Assembly (NCBI RefSeq): GCF_000526775.1
Contig: NZ_JAGS01000001.1
Coordinates: 558,001 to 622,000, forward strand
Direction: 5' to 3'
DNA length: 64,000 nucleotides
Source of the DNA: Ruminococcus albus AD2013
GTDB taxonomy: Bacteria; Bacillota; Clostridia; Oscillospirales; Ruminococcaceae
Numbering within the stretch: position 1 is the first letter of the stretch; each line of letters starts with the position of its first letter. A program made the position numbers and the translations under genes. The notes under the pieces were generated by a model that was not told the DNA's origin, made no database searches, and was given only the letters and a program-made list of their open reading frames with translations. This document shows, in pieces, positions 60,466 to 64,000 of this stretch.

Positions 60466-60780
60466 TGACAAGCGTTGACAAACGTAGACAAACGTTGACA
60501 CAAGTTGTCAACATTTAAAAGCCCGATTTTACGCGGTTTGAGGGTCAAAACTCCTAAACGTTGAAATGATGACGGGGTGTATACGAAAATTGAAAAATGG
60601 TGACAAGTTCTATGGTAGCCATTTTAAGTAAATTTACCATATAATGGAATTAATGACTATATATTTTCATTTTTACACTTACCCCTGTCACGTTTTCAAC
60701 GTTTGGGCAAAAGCCCCGAAACTTCGGGGAAAATAAGCGTTGAAAACCCTTTCAACGTTTTGTCAACATTGTCAACTTTT
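60466..60780. repeat. Cluster of GTTGACA-type repeats around an imperfect palindrome
   Basis: Four 10-base units (AGCGTTGACA, AACGTAGACA, AACGTTGACA, CAAGTTGTCA) lie head to tail at 60471-60510, one helical turn apart. Arms starting AAACGTTGAAA at 60556 and ending TTTCAACGTTT at 60704 form a long imperfect inverted repeat over about 150 bases. Another dyad GTTGAAA-ACCC-TTTCAAC (60739-60756) and two TTGTCAAC copies follow (60760-60777). No gene is evident. This looks like a protein-binding array or former replication origin. Confidence 0.55.
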
Positions 60781-60818
60781 GTATTAGCGTGCTAAAGTGA
60801 AAGGGATCTATCCATGAA

Positions 60819-60862
60819 AAAAATACTCTCCGACCGTTTTTATCCCGATCGGAGAGTTTTTA
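60819..60862. terminator. Bidirectional terminator at the end of the GH98-like gene
   Basis: ACTCTCCGA-CCG pairs with CGA-TCGGAGAGT around an 8-base loop, with T-tracts on both strands. Confidence 0.8.
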
Positions 60863-60916
60863 GTTTCAGATTAATTATATAGCCGCATACATGATGTCAC
60901 ACGAATTATATGCTTA

Positions 60917-63900
60917 TTACCTTACTGTGACTGTAATTGCATTCCTGATGGGGTCTGTGGTGTTCCACTTACCGTTCACTCTTGCCGCAACGGCTACCTT
61001 GTATGTCATGCCGGGAGTAAGGTTCTTGGGCGTTACGTAGCTGTTATTTGTGATATTGGATGTCTGAACTCTCCATTTGCCTGCCAGATATACAGCTATA
61101 CCGTACTTATCAGCACCCTGTACCTTGTCCCATACGAACTGTATCTGATGATACTGAGAGTTGGTTATAGCTCTGACATTCCTGGGATATGTATCGGAAG
61201 ACTGTGACTGCCTGGGAAGAACGAATGCTATGTAGTTCGCAGAAAGTCCCTGGGCACCATTCGTACCGAGTGTTACAGTGCTGTTTGCAGAGAAGTCCTT
61301 GCGGAAAACTGTGAGGACTACATCATTAGAGGTCGTCATGGTATCCGAAGTCTTAGTCCAGCTATTCAGCCAGTTAAGACCCTGATTGACACGGTCATCA
61401 ACTGCAACGAAAACAGTTGAATCCTGATCAACAGCAAATGTTGCTTCGTCGTTTGCAAACATCTTGGAATCGCAGGCTGTTCTGATAGTCTCGGTATTTC
61501 TCAGGTAGGAAGGAATGCTGTTTACGGTGATATCTCTGTCGCCGTAGAATGGTGAGCCCACTGTGGTATCATAAACGATCGACCAGTCGTCTGCATTCTC
61601 ATAGTCAGCAACTTTCAGGTCTCTTATGATCCTGCCCTGGATCGGATCGGGCTCGTTTACGATGATAGTTCCGCTTCCGTCACCAAAATCGCCGTCTACT
61701 GTAAAGTTATCGATGTACAGCGAAGAGGGAAGAGCCGAATTTGACTTGAACTCGATCTTGTTATCTCCTGCCTTGAGGTTGATCGTCTTTTCATATGTCT
61801 TCCAGTTGGAGTAGCCGTAGGTGTTTGAAAGGTGCATGGTCTCCTGCTTGGTGCCGTTGACGTAAAGGTCTACCTGATCGATGTCCGACTGAGAGGAATA
61901 CCTCAGCTTCAGAGTGAACGCACCTGCCTTATCGGTATGTACGGTATCCTTGACAGCGGCATTGTAGTTCTTGCCGTATTTAAGGAAGCCCTGACCCTGA
62001 ATACCTGTAACACCGCTGTTGCAGGCGTTGGTAACATTGCCCTCAACGTTCTTGACATCGAGGAATTCGCCCTCATACTGGCGGGTGCCTGTGTAGAATG
62101 CGGGCTTGGTTATGGGCTGTACAGATGCCTTATTGTAATTGGTCTTTCTGCCTGAGTTATTGCCTGTGCAGTTGATACGTATATCAACAGGACCGTTGTG
62201 CTTCACAACAAGGGTATATGTTCCGTTTGAATAGCTCTCGGTTATCTGGGAGCTTGTCTGGTTACGGCCTGTATCTTTAGCGGTATATGTTGGTCTGGAG
62301 TTGCAGCCGTTGACCTTGAAGGTATCGGTAACAAGAGTTGACTGTGCCTTGTTATCGAAGTTGTTTGCATAAACGTCAATGTGATCGCTGTACTCGTTGA
62401 TTATCGCATTTCCGTAAGCGTTGAAGTTAGCATCAAAAGTAGAGCAGGTGTTGTATTGCAGATCAATAAGCACGCCCTGATTGCGGTTGAGCTTATCGTT
62501 GTTGTAAGTCACCCATGTGTTGTTATAGTGACCCGCATAGCAGGTGCCAGAGTATTCTGAAGGGAATTCTCTGTTGAATTCGTTCTGCTTGGCAGATATA
62601 CTGCTCCAGCGGGAACCGAGCTGAGATTGTTTCAGCTGATACTTGAATGACTTAGCAGTGCTGTCTCTGAGACCGTAGGTGGTGGGTATAGTGGGGTAAC
62701 GTCCCGTTGATTTATAGAGGTTCTTGTTATCCCAGAGATTGCCGTCATTAGGCATACGGTAAAGACCCTCGAACAGCGTCTGGTAGGTGCTGTACTTTGT
62801 GTTGTCACCGCCTGAGCTTACGTCCTGTATGATGATATACTTTGTGCGGTCGATGACTTCCTGACGGGTGGGTATGCGGTAAGTGCCGTCCACCATCTTT
62901 TCAAAGAAATTCAGAGTGGAATTTACATACTGATCTTTAGTGAACCAGTTACGGCAGGAATAACCTTCACTGTCCTTTACACCGCCCCATGTCTCGCCGA
63001 AATCATCGTTCCATACAAGCTCGGGACCATCAATTACGGTAGCACCGTTCATTATCATTCTCTCAGCGTGTATAGGCAGACCTGTTATCTGGCGGTACTG
63101 ATTTTTTGTGGAAAGTGATGAGCCGTCGGAACCGAGGTCTGTCCAGCCTGTATCATCGTAGCGCACGCCGAAGCAGCCGCAGTAGCCCGAAAGGTACAGA
63201 CCGAGTATCTGGGATTCAACGTCCTCGATCATACTCTCCTGTGTATACTTTTCTTCAAGCATCAGGTTCTGACCATACTTCTCGCAGGCATCACGCCACA
63301 GGCTGTTGGTCTTGAGCATTGCTATGGGATTCAGTCCCGCAGACCAGCGGTTTGCGCAGAAGTTGATGTTCAGATAACCGCCGTACTTGTTGCAGAGCTT
63401 CAGCAGGTGAGCAAAATGCTGATAACGCTGCTGGAATGTGCAGGGGTGATCCTGCGATGCAAAGCCCCAGAACTGCTCGGAATAGTTGAAGCCGATAAAG
63501 CTGGGATAATCACGGAAGAACTCGGCATATATAGTGTTCTCATAATCCTCGTCAGCGTGCTGTACATATCTGCCCTTGTTGGGTGAGTTAACGATGTTGT
63601 AATTGCTGTCGTAGTCAGGGAAATGACACTGACCGCCCGATGCAGGCTGTACCATGCACCATACACCCATATCCGAACAGGTCTTCAGCCACGATTTTGC
63701 GCACTCGTAGCCATCCTGTACCATCAGCCACTTGTGTTCGGTATTGCTCCAGTTTATCGAGAGGGAGATATTGAACACGCAGTAGGGTCTGATACTCTCG
63801 GGGATAGTTGCGATTATCTTTGCGGGGTCGGCATAATTCCATGTGTCGATGTGAACTATGAGCATAGGGCGCTCGGGGTCACATGGACGACGCATCGTTG

Positions 63901-64000
63901 CTGCTGCCTGTGCCGTTATGCTCACAGGTCTGACTGCCATCGGCAGCATACTGCCCACAGGTGATACCATCGTGCCGGCAAGCATCGCGCCTGACAGCAA
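60917..64000 (-). CDS. Secreted GH98-like glycoside hydrolase with CBM and FnIII modules, 5' end outside window
   Basis: 1027 codons are visible. The frame is open to base 64000, so the true start and first residues of the signal peptide are missing. What remains of the signal ends near ...ITAQAAA. The catalytic part (about residues 38-340) resembles family GH98 endo-glycosidases: PMLIVHIDTWNYADPAKIIA, GFNYSEQFWGF, then INFCANRWSAG and YDDTGWTDLGSDG, with a following GH98 C-terminal region. Residues about 640-770 look like a CBM35/CBM6 beta-sandwich (YEGEFLDVKNVEGNV), then an unassigned beta domain, and a final FnIII (about 935-1027). GH98 enzymes cut blood-group glycans or substituted xylan. 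No dockerin is present. A terminator follows. Confidence 0.8.
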   Translation of the reverse strand: MLSGAMLAGTMVSPVGSMLPMAVRPVSITAQAAATMRRPCDPERPMLIVHIDTWNYADPAKIIATIPESIRPYCVFNISLSINWSNTEHKWLMVQDGYECAKSWLKTCSDMGVWCMVQPASGGQCHFPDYDSNYNIVNSPNKGRYVQHADEDYENTIYAEFFRDYPSFIGFNYSEQFWGFASQDHPCTFQQRYQHFAHLLKLCNKYGGYLNINFCANRWSAGLNPIAMLKTNSLWRDACEKYGQNLMLEEKYTQESMIEDVESQILGLYLSGYCGCFGVRYDDTGWTDLGSDGSSLSTKNQYRQITGLPIHAERMIMNGATVIDGPELVWNDDFGETWGGVKDSEGYSCRNWFTKDQYVNSTLNFFEKMVDGTYRIPTRQEVIDRTKYIIIQDVSSGGDNTKYSTYQTLFEGLYRMPNDGNLWDNKNLYKSTGRYPTIPTTYGLRDSTAKSFKYQLKQSQLGSRWSSISAKQNEFNREFPSEYSGTCYAGHYNNTWVTYNNDKLNRNQGVLIDLQYNTCSTFDANFNAYGNAIINEYSDHIDVYANNFDNKAQSTLVTDTFKVNGCNSRPTYTAKDTGRNQTSSQITESYSNGTYTLVVKHNGPVDIRINCTGNNSGRKTNYNKASVQPITKPAFYTGTRQYEGEFLDVKNVEGNVTNACNSGVTGIQGQGFLKYGKNYNAAVKDTVHTDKAGAFTLKLRYSSQSDIDQVDLYVNGTKQETMHLSNTYGYSNWKTYEKTINLKAGDNKIEFKSNSALPSSLYIDNFTVDGDFGDGSGTIIVNEPDPIQGRIIRDLKVADYENADDWSIVYDTTVGSPFYGDRDITVNSIPSYLRNTETIRTACDSKMFANDEATFAVDQDSTVFVAVDDRVNQGLNWLNSWTKTSDTMTTSNDVVLTVFRKDFSANSTVTLGTNGAQGLSANYIAFVLPRQSQSSDTYPRNVRAITNSQYHQIQFVWDKVQGADKYGIAVYLAGKWRVQTSNITNNSYVTPKNLTPGMTYKVAVAARVNGKWNTTDPIRNAITVTVR

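Noticed and set aside
60471..60510. CRISPR array
   Set aside because: The units are 10 bases, contiguous and without spacers; no cas genes are present.
60294..60548. 84-codon minus-strand frame through the GTTGACA repeats
   Set aside because: Its peptide is produced by the repeats themselves, with no ribosome site or conserved motif.

Overview
The window looks like a chromosomal segment of an anaerobic, low-to-mid GC Firmicute close to Ruminococcus in the strict sense (cellulolytic Oscillospiraceae of rumen or gut). The evidence is the 16S sequence as I recognise it by eye, two secreted proteins with type I dockerins, a large GH98-type glycoside hydrolase, BspA-type leucine-rich repeats, strong TTGACA-17-TATAAT promoters and short GC hairpin-T-tract terminators. 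No species is claimed, because no database comparison was possible.

Layout. 1-6.4 kb: the 5' part of a clostripain-like lipoprotein, a lipoprotein plus C39-like membrane protein pair, three small proteins of unknown function, a metallophosphoesterase and a DUF5662-type protein. 6.4-15.8 kb: a TerD-domain fusion protein, a large anchored surface protein, an SDR, rsmD-coaD with a coiled-coil gene, and an L,D-transpeptidase. 16-18.2 kb: leuC, an unknown gene, leuD. 18.3-24.9 kb: a nucleotidyltransferase, then three signalling genes (LytTR regulator, single receiver, REC-HD-GYP-HPt), a flavodoxin-fold reductase, a 41-residue membrane protein, an alpha/beta hydrolase and a (p)ppGpp synthetase. 25-33.3 kb: a cytosolic BspA-type LRR protein with a long leader, a cyclase-family hydrolase, a lone dockerin protein, and a five-gene metal-uptake operon headed by a Fur-family regulator. 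34-46.7 kb: a GlpA/GlpB/DUF1667-like oxidoreductase operon, an aminotransferase operon, trpS, an FtsX-type permease, small membrane proteins, ychF and an SleB-like hydrolase.

46.7-52.8 kb is one rRNA operon: four tandem consensus promoters, 16S, tRNA-Ala and tRNA-Ile, 23S, 5S, then tRNA-Lys, -Glu, -Met and -Trp with terminators between and after them. Directly after the tRNA cluster (52.8-58.7 kb) lies an accessory, decaying region. It holds a 2.8 kb segment bounded by 22-bp inverted repeats with a truncated tyrosine recombinase and an intact lipoprotein. Next to it are a broken replication-initiator-like gene with a palindromic operator inside its promoter, a ribbon-helix-helix protein, a truncated Fic protein and a remnant of an SOS-associated peptidase. 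The last 5 kb hold a dockerin protein with a lysozyme-like domain, a candidate small RNA, a helically phased repeat cluster, and the GH98-like enzyme that runs off the window.

Read together, the window encodes housekeeping functions (ribosome, CoA, leucine, tryptophanyl-tRNA, cell wall), zinc or manganese uptake and stress signalling, and secreted machinery for attacking polysaccharide or cell wall. The accessory island behind the tRNA genes is the region with the most unexplained structure.
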